The position numbers and the translations under genes are program-made. The notes under the pieces are model-generated. The model saw only the letters and a program-made list of their open reading frames with translations, did not search any database and had not been told where the DNA came from. This document shows, in pieces, positions 52,872 through 60,948 of a stretch of 64,000 bases of DNA. The stretch comes from Lachnospiraceae bacterium (GTDB lineage: Bacteria; Bacillota_A; Clostridia; Lachnospirales; Lachnospiraceae): contig JAEEWS010000013.1 in NCBI GenBank assembly GCA_016287765.1, forward strand, positions 1 through 64,000, written 5' to 3'. Position 1 is the stretch's first letter; the number at the start of each line of letters is the position of its first letter.

Positions 52872-52881
52872 GTTTACCCAA

Positions 52882-52957
52882 GTTACTGCTCACGAGCAAT
52901 GGAGCGTAGCGGATTGCGAGTGTGGTAGGGCGTGTGAGCAGTAACGTTACTGCTCAC
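52882..52957. repeat. Interspersed palindromic element with GTTACTGCTCAC arms
   Basis: GTTACTGCTCAC (52882-52893) pairs perfectly with GTGAGCAGTAAC (52934-52945), and a third, direct copy of the first arm follows at once (52946-52957). The interior holds GCAAT-GGAGCGTAGCGG-ATTGC. Similar GAGCAATGGAGCGxAGCGGATTGCGAG strings are familiar to me from Lachnospiraceae intergenic regions, which suggests a genome-wide repeat. Confidence 0.75.
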
Positions 52958-52984
52958 AAATATACGAGTATATTTTATTTTTAT

Positions 52985-53013
52985 TCGACAAACCCCTGCC
53001 TGCGTGCTATAAT
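52985..53013 (+). promoter_or_regulatory. Promoter of the small membrane protein gene
   Basis: TCGACA (52985-52990), 17 bases, TATAAT (53008-53013), 25 bases before the start codon. Confidence 0.65.
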
Positions 53014-53038
53014 CTCTTAATTATAAAGGAGAAATGAC

Positions 53039-53320
53039 ATGACAACTACGGCTCTTATATTGGGAACAGTTTCAATATGCGTCGGGATCCTCGGCGGCTC
53101 ACTCTCACCCGTGGGTTTGATCTGCGGAATAGTGGGAATAGTTCTGGGCGCAATATCCATTAAAAGAGACCACCTTCTCATGGATACAGCCAAAGCAGGC
53201 TTCGTAACCAGTCTTGTAGGAACCGTGATATCCCTGGCGGCTACGATCATTGTCTACACACTGCCCTTTATTGATCTTTCCGTGATCTTCGATTTCATGG
53301 CGGGAAAATTCTTAAGATAA
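53039..53320 (+). CDS. Small DUF4190-like membrane protein
   Basis: 93 residues with two to three hydrophobic helices (ALILGTVSICVGILGG, GLICGIVGIVLGAISIK, VTSLVGTVISLAATIIVYTL). The G-x-x-x-G-rich layout, with a GIVLGAIS turn followed by charged residues, is typical of DUF4190 and related small membrane proteins of unknown function. AAAGGAG is 8 bases upstream. Flanked by its own promoter and terminator. Confidence 0.7.
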   Translation: MTTTALILGTVSICVGILGGSLSPVGLICGIVGIVLGAISIKRDHLLMDTAKAGFVTSLVGTVISLAATIIVYTLPFIDLSVIFDFMAGKFLR

Positions 53321-53323
53321 TTC

Positions 53324-53359
53324 AAAGAGCGATCGACTTTCATCGACCGCTCTTTTTTT
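53324..53359 (+). terminator. Terminator between convergent membrane-protein and flotillin genes
   Basis: AAAGAGCGATCGA / TCGACCGCTCTTT stem (one mismatch), CTTTCA loop, seven T. AAA on the other side may allow bidirectional use. Confidence 0.88.
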
Positions 53360-53371
53360 CTCATCTATCTC

Positions 53372-54871
53372 TTATTTTTCATCTTTTGTGTTAATGGTAA
53401 CGTTGGTGGCTTTTTCAAGTCCCTTTACGTTAATGTTCTTGTTAACCTTAGCATCGTAGGTCTCAGCCTTCATGATCTCGGTGATATCGAAACCGGTGGT
53501 TTCCTTAATGGTCTCGATGGTCTTTGCAAGAACCGAAGGAACATAGCCGCCCATGGTTCCTACGCCGGTACCCTCGCCGCCGTTACCGTCGATGATGGTA
53601 ACCTTATCGATAGCTGCAAGAGGCTCTGCAACGGCCTTAGCCATTTCAGGAAGCTTGTTCACGATCATCTCTGTCATAGCAGCCTGACCGTACTTCTTCA
53701 TAGCTTCCGCCTTCTTGTCGATAGCTTCCGCTTCTGCGATACCCTTTGCTGCGATGGCAGCTGCTTCAGCTTCACCCACAGCCTTGATACCTTCGGCTTC
53801 TTTCAACTTTGCAAACATTTCCGCTTCGGCTATAGCCTTGCGTGCTTCTGCTTCTTTCTCCCTCTCGAACTTCTCAGCCTCTGCCTGCTTCATTCTTTCG
53901 AAAAGCTCGGCCTCAGCTCTCTGCTGTCTTGCAAACTTATCAGCTTCCGCTTTCTTCTTGATCTCAGCTTCCAGCTGCTGCTCTGTAACGGAAACTTCCT
54001 TCTGCTTAAGTTCGATCTCTCTCTCCTGACGGGCGATGTTGGCATTTGCCGTGGTGATCTCGATGGTCTTACGCTGCTCTTCCTTCTGGATCTCGTAAGC
54101 CGCATCTGCTTCTGCCTGCTTGATGTCCGCTGCCTTCTTCAGTTCTGCCTGCTTGATGGCCAGCTCGTTCTGTCTCTCGGCAATAGCCGTATCCGATGCT
54201 ACCTTTGCATCGTTTGCCAGTCTTCTGGCTTCTGCCTCGGCGATAGCCACTTCCTTGTCGGCATTTGCCTTTGCGATGGAAGCGTCCTTCTTGATCTTGG
54301 ACATGTTATCCTGACCGAGTGCAACGATCAATCCGTTCTCATCTTCGATCTTCTGTATGTTACAGGAGATGATCTCAATACCCAGCGCATTCATATCCAT
54401 CTGCGCCTTGGTCTGTACTTCGTCACCGAATTTCTTTCTGTCTGTGCAGAGCTCGCGGAGTTCAACGGTTCCGATGATCTCACGCATGTTACCCTGTAAA
54501 GAATCGGTGAGGGCATTGCAAATGCGCTCCTCATTCATGTTAAGGAAGTTCTTCATGGCAAGTTTGATACCCTGACTGTCGGTCATGATCCTGACCTTGG
54601 CAACAGCATCGATATCAACACCGATAAAGTCCTGTGTGGGAATGTATCCGCTTGTCTTAATATCAACCGTGATCTGCTTTACAAGCAGTGCATCCTTTCT
54701 CTCCAGGAAAGGGATCTTGATGCCGGCACGTCCGATCAGCACCTTGGGTTCTTTCTTAAGACCCGAAATGATGTAGGCGATATCCGGCGGAGCCTTTACG
54801 TAACCTGTGATAAGGATCAGTAACAAAAATGCGACAATGATAATAATAGCTAAAGTAGCTCCTGTTGGCAT
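53372..54871 (-). CDS. Flotillin-family SPFH protein
   Basis: 499 residues from ATG 54871, which has GGAGGAGAG five bases upstream; the longer frame to 54940 has no ribosome site. One N-terminal membrane helix (LAIIIIVAFLLLILITGY), SPFH domain (about residues 35-190: KVLIGRAGIKIPF, IPTQDFIGVDIDAVAKVRI, LQGNMREIIGTVELREL), then about 200 residues of Ala/Glu/Lys-rich coiled coil with EAEA repeats. A C-terminal tail follows with TIIDGNGGEGTGVGTMGGYVPSVL. It scaffolds membrane microdomains. An NfeD partner gene is not adjacent. Confidence 0.92.
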   Translation of the reverse strand: MPTGATLAIIIIVAFLLLILITGYVKAPPDIAYIISGLKKEPKVLIGRAGIKIPFLERKDALLVKQITVDIKTSGYIPTQDFIGVDIDAVAKVRIMTDSQGIKLAMKNFLNMNEERICNALTDSLQGNMREIIGTVELRELCTDRKKFGDEVQTKAQMDMNALGIEIISCNIQKIEDENGLIVALGQDNMSKIKKDASIAKANADKEVAIAEAEARRLANDAKVASDTAIAERQNELAIKQAELKKAADIKQAEADAAYEIQKEEQRKTIEITTANANIARQEREIELKQKEVSVTEQQLEAEIKKKAEADKFARQQRAEAELFERMKQAEAEKFEREKEAEARKAIAEAEMFAKLKEAEGIKAVGEAEAAAIAAKGIAEAEAIDKKAEAMKKYGQAAMTEMIVNKLPEMAKAVAEPLAAIDKVTIIDGNGGEGTGVGTMGGYVPSVLAKTIETIKETTGFDITEIMKAETYDAKVNKNINVKGLEKATNVTINTKDEK

Positions 54872-55152
54872 GTCTCTCCTCCTTCTTTTTACAGGCGGAC
54901 ACCCAATGCATTTATCACATTGATCCGCCCTCGTTGCCATTACTTTACCATATCTTTTTGCCTCTTTAAAGTGAAAAAACGACGAAATATAGGTTTTTAT
55001 TTTACTCTTAAGAAAAATATAAGAAACTTTCCTGCATTTTTTGCTATAATGTACTATGCTTACTTTCCTTAGGTTTTCGGAAAAAGCGGCCCTTTCGGGA
55101 CTTAACTGAATTAACCCTTTATTCTTTTATATATAATACAACGGAGAACATC

Positions 55153-55878
55153 ATGGTTATACACGGACTTTCAAAACTTACCCTTTTGGACTACCCCGAG
55201 CATCTGGCCTGCACAGTATTCACCGGTGCCTGCAACATGCGCTGTCCGTTTTGTCACAATGCCTCTCTTGTGCTTGCTCCTCATAAATGTCCTACAATTC
55301 CCGAGGAAGAATTTTTCGATTTTTTAAAAAGCAGAAAAGGAAAGCTGGAAGGCGTTTGTATTACCGGAGGCGAACCAACACTTCAAAAGGATCTGGCATC
55401 CTTCATCGAAAAGATCCGCAGTCTGGGCTTTTTGGTAAAGCTTGATTCCAACGGCTATCGGCCCGATATCCTCTGGGAACTGATAAAAAGCGATCTGATA
55501 AATATGATCGCCATGGACGTTAAAAATTCCCCGGAAAAATATGCCAGGACCATCGGTCTTCCCCCTGAAGCCTTCAATGTGGATGAGATCGACCGAAGCA
55601 TATCTATCCTGAAATCCACCGGAATAAACCACGAATTTCGCACCACTGTCGTCCGTGAGCTTCACGACCCGGAAGACATCGTAAAGATAGCTCAGTGGAT
55701 CGAAGGAGATTCCCCTTACTTCCTGCAGGCTTACAAGGATTCCGGAGACGTGATCTTCCGCTTTGACGACAGCAACGAGCCTTTTACGGCTTACACGGAC
55801 ATTGAGATGCGAAAATTACTGGGCGCCGCGAGAAGATATGCCCCAAATGCCCGCATCAGAGGCGACGAGAACTCTTAA
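55153..55878 (+). CDS. Anaerobic ribonucleotide-reductase-activating-type radical SAM enzyme
   Basis: 241 residues. CTVFTGACNMRCPFCHNASLV carries the C-x3-C-x2-C cluster (about residues 26-33) preceded by the DYPEHLACTVF segment typical of NrdG-like activases. CITGGEPTLQKD (GGE) and LDSNGYRPDIL, MAMDVKN follow. It generates the glycyl radical on a class III ribonucleotide reductase or similar glycyl-radical enzyme. The partner nrdD is not nearby. TATAAT at 55045-55050 lies about 100 bases upstream. Confidence 0.85.
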   Translation: MVIHGLSKLTLLDYPEHLACTVFTGACNMRCPFCHNASLVLAPHKCPTIPEEEFFDFLKSRKGKLEGVCITGGEPTLQKDLASFIEKIRSLGFLVKLDSNGYRPDILWELIKSDLINMIAMDVKNSPEKYARTIGLPPEAFNVDEIDRSISILKSTGINHEFRTTVVRELHDPEDIVKIAQWIEGDSPYFLQAYKDSGDVIFRFDDSNEPFTAYTDIEMRKLLGAARRYAPNARIRGDENS

Positions 55879-55969
55879 ACCGGCCAAAACCGGCTTATAA
55901 ACATCATATACAAGGTAGGTTTGCCTTTGACAAACCCTTAAGCAGATCGCTTATACCGGAAAGGAAACC

Positions 55970-56512
55970 ATGGATTTTGCTTACGAAGCTGACAGATTAT
56001 ATCTGCAGGTGCTTGACGAAAGCTATGCAGACAAACTCTTATATTTTTGTCAGGAAAACGCCGAGATATTCATGAATTATGAGCAGGACTATCCCGACAA
56101 CTATTTCACTCAGGAATACCAGGCCCTGATGCTGAAGGGCTATATGCAGCAGTTTCTGGAAGAAAAAGCAGTCAGGTACTTCATTTTTCTGAAGGATAAC
56201 CCCAATGTGATAATCGGCTGCGTCGGCCTTTCGGACATACATCTTCTCAGCGATAAAAGTGCCCGCCTTTTTTACAAGCAGGACAGGGCCTACTGCGGCA
56301 ACGGCTACATGAACGAAGCCATTTCCTGCCTTTTATGGCATGCGGCGGACGAAATGAAGCTGCACCGCATAGAAGCGGACATCCTGCCGGGTAACGAAAA
56401 GTCTGTATCGGTAGTAAAAAGGCTGGGGTTTGAATACGAAGGCGTTGCAAGGAGCAGTCATATAGTGAACGGAGTCTGGTGCGACCACGAAAGATATGCC
56501 CTGATTTTGTAA
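55970..56512 (+). CDS. GNAT N-acetyltransferase (RimJ/RimL-like)
   Basis: 180 residues. NPNVIIGCVGLSDIH is the beta-3/4 hairpin, YCGNGYMNEAISCLLWHA the acetyl-CoA P-loop region (G-x-G-x-x/A), KLHRIEADILPGNEKSVSVVKRLGFEYEG the C-terminal N-x-x-S-x-x-V-x-x-x-L-G-F motif. Typical of enzymes acetylating protein N-termini or small amines; substrate unknown. Follows the activase gene by 91 bases. Confidence 0.88.
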   Translation: MDFAYEADRLYLQVLDESYADKLLYFCQENAEIFMNYEQDYPDNYFTQEYQALMLKGYMQQFLEEKAVRYFIFLKDNPNVIIGCVGLSDIHLLSDKSARLFYKQDRAYCGNGYMNEAISCLLWHAADEMKLHRIEADILPGNEKSVSVVKRLGFEYEGVARSSHIVNGVWCDHERYALIL

Positions 56513-56518
56513 AATTCC

Positions 56519-56547
56519 TTGTGTTTTTCCCGCAACCATTGTAAAAT
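56519..56547 (+). promoter_or_regulatory. Likely promoter of the SufC/SufB operon
   Basis: TTGTGT (56519-56524), 17 bases, TAAAAT (56542-56547), about 92 bases before the SufC start. No IscR- or Fur-type box was recognised in the leader. Confidence 0.5.
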
Positions 56548-56638
56548 GGGGCTGTTTGTCAAGCATTTATCAAATGCTGTTACAGGCATTTTCAACAATT
56601 AAACCAACCTGAACATCTATTGGAAAGGAGGCTTCAAA

Positions 56639-57361
56639 ATGCTGGAGCTTCAAAATGTTTCCTGCCTTGTGGAAGACGAGAGCAAGGAAAAAGAAATATT
56701 AAAAAACATATCCTTTAAGATCGACGACAGATTTGTGGCCATTACAGGCCCCAACGGAGGCGGTAAGTCCACTCTCGCAAAGATCGTCGCCGGTATTATG
56801 AAACCCACCTCCGGAAAGATCCTTTTTGACGGTGTGGATATTACAAACATGAGCATTACCGAAAGAGCAAATCTGGGCATCAGTTATGCTTTTCAGCAGC
56901 CTGTCCGCTTCAAGGGTCTCACGGTAAAGGACCTTATTAAGCTGGCTGCCAAGGATCAGACCGATACCCCGGACATTTGCGGTATTCTCTCGGAAGTGGG
57001 CCTTTGTGCCAAGGATTACATTAACCGCGAGGTAAATGCTTCCCTTTCCGGCGGAGAACTTAAGAGGATCGAGATCGCCATGATCCTTGCAAGAAGCTCA
57101 AAATTTTCCATTTTTGACGAACCCGAAGCAGGCATCGATCTCTGGAGTTTCCAGAGCCTGATCAGAGTCTTCGAGAAAATGTATGAAAAGACCAACGGCG
57201 AGATCTTGATCATTTCCCACCAGGAAAGGATCTTAAACATTGCAGACAAGATAATCGTTGTGGCTAACGGCGAGATTAAAGATATCGGTCCCAGAGACAG
57301 GATCCTTCCGGAACTTCTGGGCACCAACACTACCTGCCCCGCTTTGACGGAGAAAATGTAA
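56639..57361 (+). CDS. sufC: SufC-like ATPase of minimal Fe-S assembly system
   Basis: 240 residues. Walker A ITGPNGGGKSTLAKI, ISYAFQQPVRFKGLTV (Q-loop, SufC-type AFQ-P), signature ASLSGGELKRIEIAMIL, Walker B FSIFDEPEAGIDLWSF (SufC-specific EPEAGID), H-loop ISHQERIL. It is the ATPase that drives SufB scaffold rearrangement. GGAGG is 8 bases upstream; the SufB/D gene follows after 10 bases. No sufS, sufU or sufE is adjacent, so only the two-gene core is here. Confidence 0.92.
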   Translation: MLELQNVSCLVEDESKEKEILKNISFKIDDRFVAITGPNGGGKSTLAKIVAGIMKPTSGKILFDGVDITNMSITERANLGISYAFQQPVRFKGLTVKDLIKLAAKDQTDTPDICGILSEVGLCAKDYINREVNASLSGGELKRIEIAMILARSSKFSIFDEPEAGIDLWSFQSLIRVFEKMYEKTNGEILIISHQERILNIADKIIVVANGEIKDIGPRDRILPELLGTNTTCPALTEKM

Positions 57362-57371
57362 GGAGGAAACT

Positions 57372-58289
57372 ATGGATCAGATCCAGCTCACACTCCTTGA
57401 GGAGATCGCAGGACTTCATGAGGTTCCTCAGGGCGCATATAATATAAGGATCAACGGAGCAACCGATTCCCGCTCCACTACGGAAAACATCGACATCGTG
57501 ACCAAGACCGATGTTTCCGGAATAGACATTTACATTAAACCCGGAACAAAAAAAGAAAGCCTGCACATTCCCGTGCTCCTTTCCCAGTCAGGTCTCAAGG
57601 AAACGGTATACAACGACTTCCACATCGGTGACGACTGCGACATTACCATTGTAGCCGGTTGCGGCATACATAACGGCGGCTCCGCAGCCTCCGAGCACTC
57701 CGGCATCCATTCTTTCTTTGTCGGAAAGAATTCAAAAGTCCGCTACGTCGAGAAGCACTATGGCTCGGGTGACGGAAACGGCGAAAGGATCATGAATCCC
57801 ACCACCGTGGTTCATCTTGATGAAGGTGCCACCATGGAAATGGAAACAGTGCAGATAAAGGGTGTGGATTCCACTATCCGTGAAACCACAGGGGATCTGG
57901 CAAGCGGCGCCAGCCTCACCATAAAAGAAAGCCTTATGACCCACGGCAAGCAGACAGCAGAATCCAATTTCCGTATCGAAATGAATGGTGTGGATTCTCA
58001 TGTAAATCTCATTTCCCGTTCTGTTGCAAGAGACACCTCCCATCAGATCTTCCGTTCGGAGATCGTGGGCAATGAGAAATGCACAGGACACTCTGAATGC
58101 GATGCCATCATCATGGACAAGGCTTCCGTATCCGCTATTCCCGAGCTCACGGCCAACTGCCTTGATTCGGAGCTTATCCACGAAGCAGCCATCGGTAAGA
58201 TCGCAGGCGAACAGATCATGAAGCTCATGACCCTTGGCCTTTCGGAAGAAGAGGCTGAAGAGCAGATCATAAACGGATTCTTAAAATAA
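57372..58289 (+). CDS. SufB/SufD-family scaffold (minimal SmsB-like)
   Basis: 305 residues, shorter than SufB (about 470) and SufD (about 420). The beta-helix core runs DCDITIVAGCGIHNGGS, ...HSFFVGKNSKVRYVEKHYG, ATMEMETVQIKGVDSTIRET, and the C-terminal domain has CTGHSECDAIIMDKASVSAIPELTANCLDSELIHEAAIGKI, containing the Cys, Glu and His region where SufB/SufD ligate clusters. Pairs with SufC as the ancestral two-component scaffold described in anaerobes. Builds Fe-S clusters for the many Fe-S proteins such as the hydrogenases here. Terminates at a strong hairpin. Confidence 0.9.
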   Translation: MDQIQLTLLEEIAGLHEVPQGAYNIRINGATDSRSTTENIDIVTKTDVSGIDIYIKPGTKKESLHIPVLLSQSGLKETVYNDFHIGDDCDITIVAGCGIHNGGSAASEHSGIHSFFVGKNSKVRYVEKHYGSGDGNGERIMNPTTVVHLDEGATMEMETVQIKGVDSTIRETTGDLASGASLTIKESLMTHGKQTAESNFRIEMNGVDSHVNLISRSVARDTSHQIFRSEIVGNEKCTGHSECDAIIMDKASVSAIPELTANCLDSELIHEAAIGKIAGEQIMKLMTLGLSEEEAEEQIINGFLK

Positions 58290-58304
58290 TAGGCAAAAAA
58301 ATTT

Positions 58305-58336
58305 CGGAGGAATGATTACTCATTCCTCCGTTTTTT
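58305..58336 (+). terminator. Terminator after the SufC/SufB operon
   Basis: CGGAGGAATGA-TTAC-TCATTCCTCCG, perfect 11-bp stem, six T. Its T-run overlaps the stop codon of the convergent glycosyltransferase gene. Confidence 0.95.
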
Positions 58337-59624
58337 ATGTTCTTAATACTTTCGGAAGATACTTACGAAACTCTTCCTTTTCAAAAAACTCATCTTTGTA
58401 AGATCTTTTATAATATTCCTCGGCGGCTTTTTTATTCCCGGTCTTATCCAGCAGATACTCTATCGCTTCACCCAGTTCTTCCGCATTTTCTATATATACC
58501 GTAGGATCCAGGCGGTTATAATAGGTCATGGCGGTCTCTGTATCCCCCAGATACAGTTCGCCTATCACCGTATAAGATAAGATCCTGTTTAAATATTCCC
58601 CGGAATAATACATGCTGAAATCCAGGGCGGTCTGAGCCAGTCTGTCCTGCTCCCTCTCCGCCAGCCGGTCATACAGTTCCAGGTATTCCTTGGCATAAAC
58701 CGCAAGCTCTGCGTACCTCTTTTGGGCATAGGCCGCGCAGACCAGAATATGTGCGATCACCAACCGGGACATGTCGCTTAAGGCCCACCTTTCTTCAAGG
58801 CTCTTTCTCATGGCGGTGATGATATCCAAAACTGCCCATTCGGCCATATTTCTGATATTTACCAAAAGCAGCCATTGCCACAGAGAAGCCTTCGTATCCA
58901 CATCCTTTTCCAATACCTTTATAAACTCCAGGCTCTTTCTTGCAGCCGCTTCCCCATCCGTTACCGTAAGCTCCTGAACCAGCTGAACACAATATTTTAA
59001 ACTCGGTCCGTTCTCTTCGATCTCCTTTTCGATCAGCCTGATATTTCTCTGTACCTTAGCCTTTTTTTGCTCCTCGGTCTGATAAAGATAGCCGAAATGG
59101 TGGGTAAATACATTAAACAGCTTTACGGGCGGCTCAAATTCGTTGAATGCCTCATGTATGCGCCCAACAAACCTTGTATCGGAAGTCCTTTTTACAAGCC
59201 TTCCCACTATAGACTTAGTGTAATGATCCGGCCTGTCATAATTTCCGCTGTAATATAATCCGGAATTATATTTATCGCATTCATCGGTTGTGAAAAACTC
59301 GATCAGCTCTGTCACATCATCAAAATACTCATCGTCATCATAAAACATGAACCATTCGCCTTTGGCCCGTTCCAGTGCTGCATTTCTCGCTGCGGCAAAA
59401 TCATTGATCCAGGCAAAATGATAGACCCTGTCCGTGTACTCCTTTGCTACCGCCAGCGAACCGTCACTGTTTTCTTCGCCCACGGTATCAATGACTATGA
59501 GTTCCGAAGGCACCGCTTTAAGCAGGGGCTGAATGGATTCCATTCCCTTTTTCACATATTCCAGGTGGTTGGATACTATTATTCCTATTGTAAGTTTTAT
59601 ATCGCTTTTAATGTATTCAGGCAT
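58335..59624 (-). CDS. Family 2 glycosyltransferase, tandem copy 4
   Basis: 429 residues. GT-A fold: IKLTIGIIVSNHLEYVKKGMESI (first strand and nucleotide region), ELIVIDTVGEENSDGS (D of the UDP site), DFAAARNAALERAKGEWFMFYDDDEYFDD (Ala-Ala-R-N helix and D-x-D metal site, about residue 95). After about residue 185 the protein is helical, TPR-like (SLKYCVQLVQELTV..., AEEYYKRSY). Likely transfers a sugar from a nucleotide sugar to protein or cell-surface glycan. Last of four paralogues in one operon; overlaps copy 3 by 8 bases. Confidence 0.88.
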   Translation of the reverse strand: MPEYIKSDIKLTIGIIVSNHLEYVKKGMESIQPLLKAVPSELIVIDTVGEENSDGSLAVAKEYTDRVYHFAWINDFAAARNAALERAKGEWFMFYDDDEYFDDVTELIEFFTTDECDKYNSGLYYSGNYDRPDHYTKSIVGRLVKRTSDTRFVGRIHEAFNEFEPPVKLFNVFTHHFGYLYQTEEQKKAKVQRNIRLIEKEIEENGPSLKYCVQLVQELTVTDGEAAARKSLEFIKVLEKDVDTKASLWQWLLLVNIRNMAEWAVLDIITAMRKSLEERWALSDMSRLVIAHILVCAAYAQKRYAELAVYAKEYLELYDRLAEREQDRLAQTALDFSMYYSGEYLNRILSYTVIGELYLGDTETAMTYYNRLDPTVYIENAEELGEAIEYLLDKTGNKKAAEEYYKRSYKDEFFEKEEFRKYLPKVLRT

Positions 59625-60924
59625 TTCTCACCCTATCCGGCAAAAATTTAAAGAGTCCGGGATCCGTAAAAAATTCTTCCCTGTAAAACCTTCTATAATG
59701 GTCAAGAAGCTTCTCTTTATCCTTTAGTTTTCCCACAGTGTATTCCGTTAAGTTCCTTAGGTCCTCAAGATCCTCGCAAAAGTCGGGGTCAAGCTTTGTA
59801 ACAAAAGCATATGCTTTCTCGGCAGTTCCTTCTGCCAGCTCACTTACAGCTGCTATCCTGGTCACGATATACAGTCTCTCTCCGTTAAGAAAAGAAGCCA
59901 TGTCTATTATTGCCTGACGGATCCGTTCATCTTCATGACTTTTAAGCCACTCATACTGCTTAAAATAGTCCCTCGCCCTGTCTAAAGCGGTTTTTATATC
60001 CTGTTCCCTAAAAGCCGCAAAGGCAACTCTGTGATCCGTAACAAGCCGGGCAGCCTCGCTTAATCCGTAATTTTCATTTATCTGTTTTTCGCATTCCAGG
60101 ATATCCCAATAGTTTCCAAGGATCACCGTTATCCTTAGCTTCGCTGTTATAAGCCATTGTCCGAGAGGTGTATCCAGTTCGGTTTGTATATCCGGATCAG
60201 CCAGATATTCATTGCATCTCTCTAAGGCCGTTTTCGGATCCGGTACCATCAGCTGCTGCACTATGTGAACATAAAGCTCCAAAGATCTGCCGTTGGTTTC
60301 CAGTTCCTTCTCCAAAAGCCTTAAGTTTCTCCTGTTCTTTTCCTCAAACTGCTCCTTCGTCAGGAACATATAGCCGTAATGATGAACAAAGGTATTAAAC
60401 TGCTTTTCGGGAGAATAGGCTATATTAAAGTGCTCATGGATCCTGCCCTCAAATCTTGTATCCCCGGTCCTTCTGATAAGCCTTGTGACCACATCCTTTT
60501 GATAATGTTCCTCGTCCCTGTAATTGGCCACGAAATAAGAACCGCAATAGTATTTTTCGCACTCTCCGGTTTTAAAAAAACCGATCAGCTCCTTAACATC
60601 ATCAAAGACTTCATCGTCATCAAAGAACATGAACCATTCGCCTTTGGCATGGTCCATGGCCACATTCCGGGCGGCGGCAAAATCATCGACCCAATCAAAA
60701 TGAAAGATCTTATCCGTGTATTCCTTTACCACCTTTAAAGATCCGTCGCTTTTCTCCTCCCCTACGGTATCCACCGCGATCAGCTCGGAAGGGACAGCCT
60801 CAAGAAGGGGCTTTATCGCTTCCAGCCCCCTTCTTATATACTTTATCTGATTTGAAACCAGAATTCCTACCGTAAGCTTTATATCGCTCTTTATGAATTC
60901 CGGGTCTACCCTTCTTGGTTCCAT
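59617..60924 (-). CDS. Family 2 glycosyltransferase, tandem copy 3
   Basis: 435 residues, closely similar in plan to its neighbours: IKLTVGILVSNQIKYIRRGLEAI, ELIAVDTVGEEKSDGS, DFAAARNVAMDHAKGEWFMFFDDDEVFDD with the D-x-D motif. DTRFEGRIHEHFN and the helical C-terminal half of about 240 residues follow. Its divergence from the other copies (VFDD for YFDD, distinct C-terminus) suggests a distinct acceptor. 24 bases after copy 2. Confidence 0.88.
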   Translation of the reverse strand: MEPRRVDPEFIKSDIKLTVGILVSNQIKYIRRGLEAIKPLLEAVPSELIAVDTVGEEKSDGSLKVVKEYTDKIFHFDWVDDFAAARNVAMDHAKGEWFMFFDDDEVFDDVKELIGFFKTGECEKYYCGSYFVANYRDEEHYQKDVVTRLIRRTGDTRFEGRIHEHFNIAYSPEKQFNTFVHHYGYMFLTKEQFEEKNRRNLRLLEKELETNGRSLELYVHIVQQLMVPDPKTALERCNEYLADPDIQTELDTPLGQWLITAKLRITVILGNYWDILECEKQINENYGLSEAARLVTDHRVAFAAFREQDIKTALDRARDYFKQYEWLKSHEDERIRQAIIDMASFLNGERLYIVTRIAAVSELAEGTAEKAYAFVTKLDPDFCEDLEDLRNLTEYTVGKLKDKEKLLDHYRRFYREEFFTDPGLFKFLPDRVRNA

Positions 60925-60948
60925 CTTTTTCTCCGAAATATCTTTATT

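Noticed and set aside
53715..54314. Ser/Ala-rich plus-strand frames opposite flotillin
   Set aside because: They are antisense to the Ala/Glu/Lys coiled coil, a usual source of spurious open frames.
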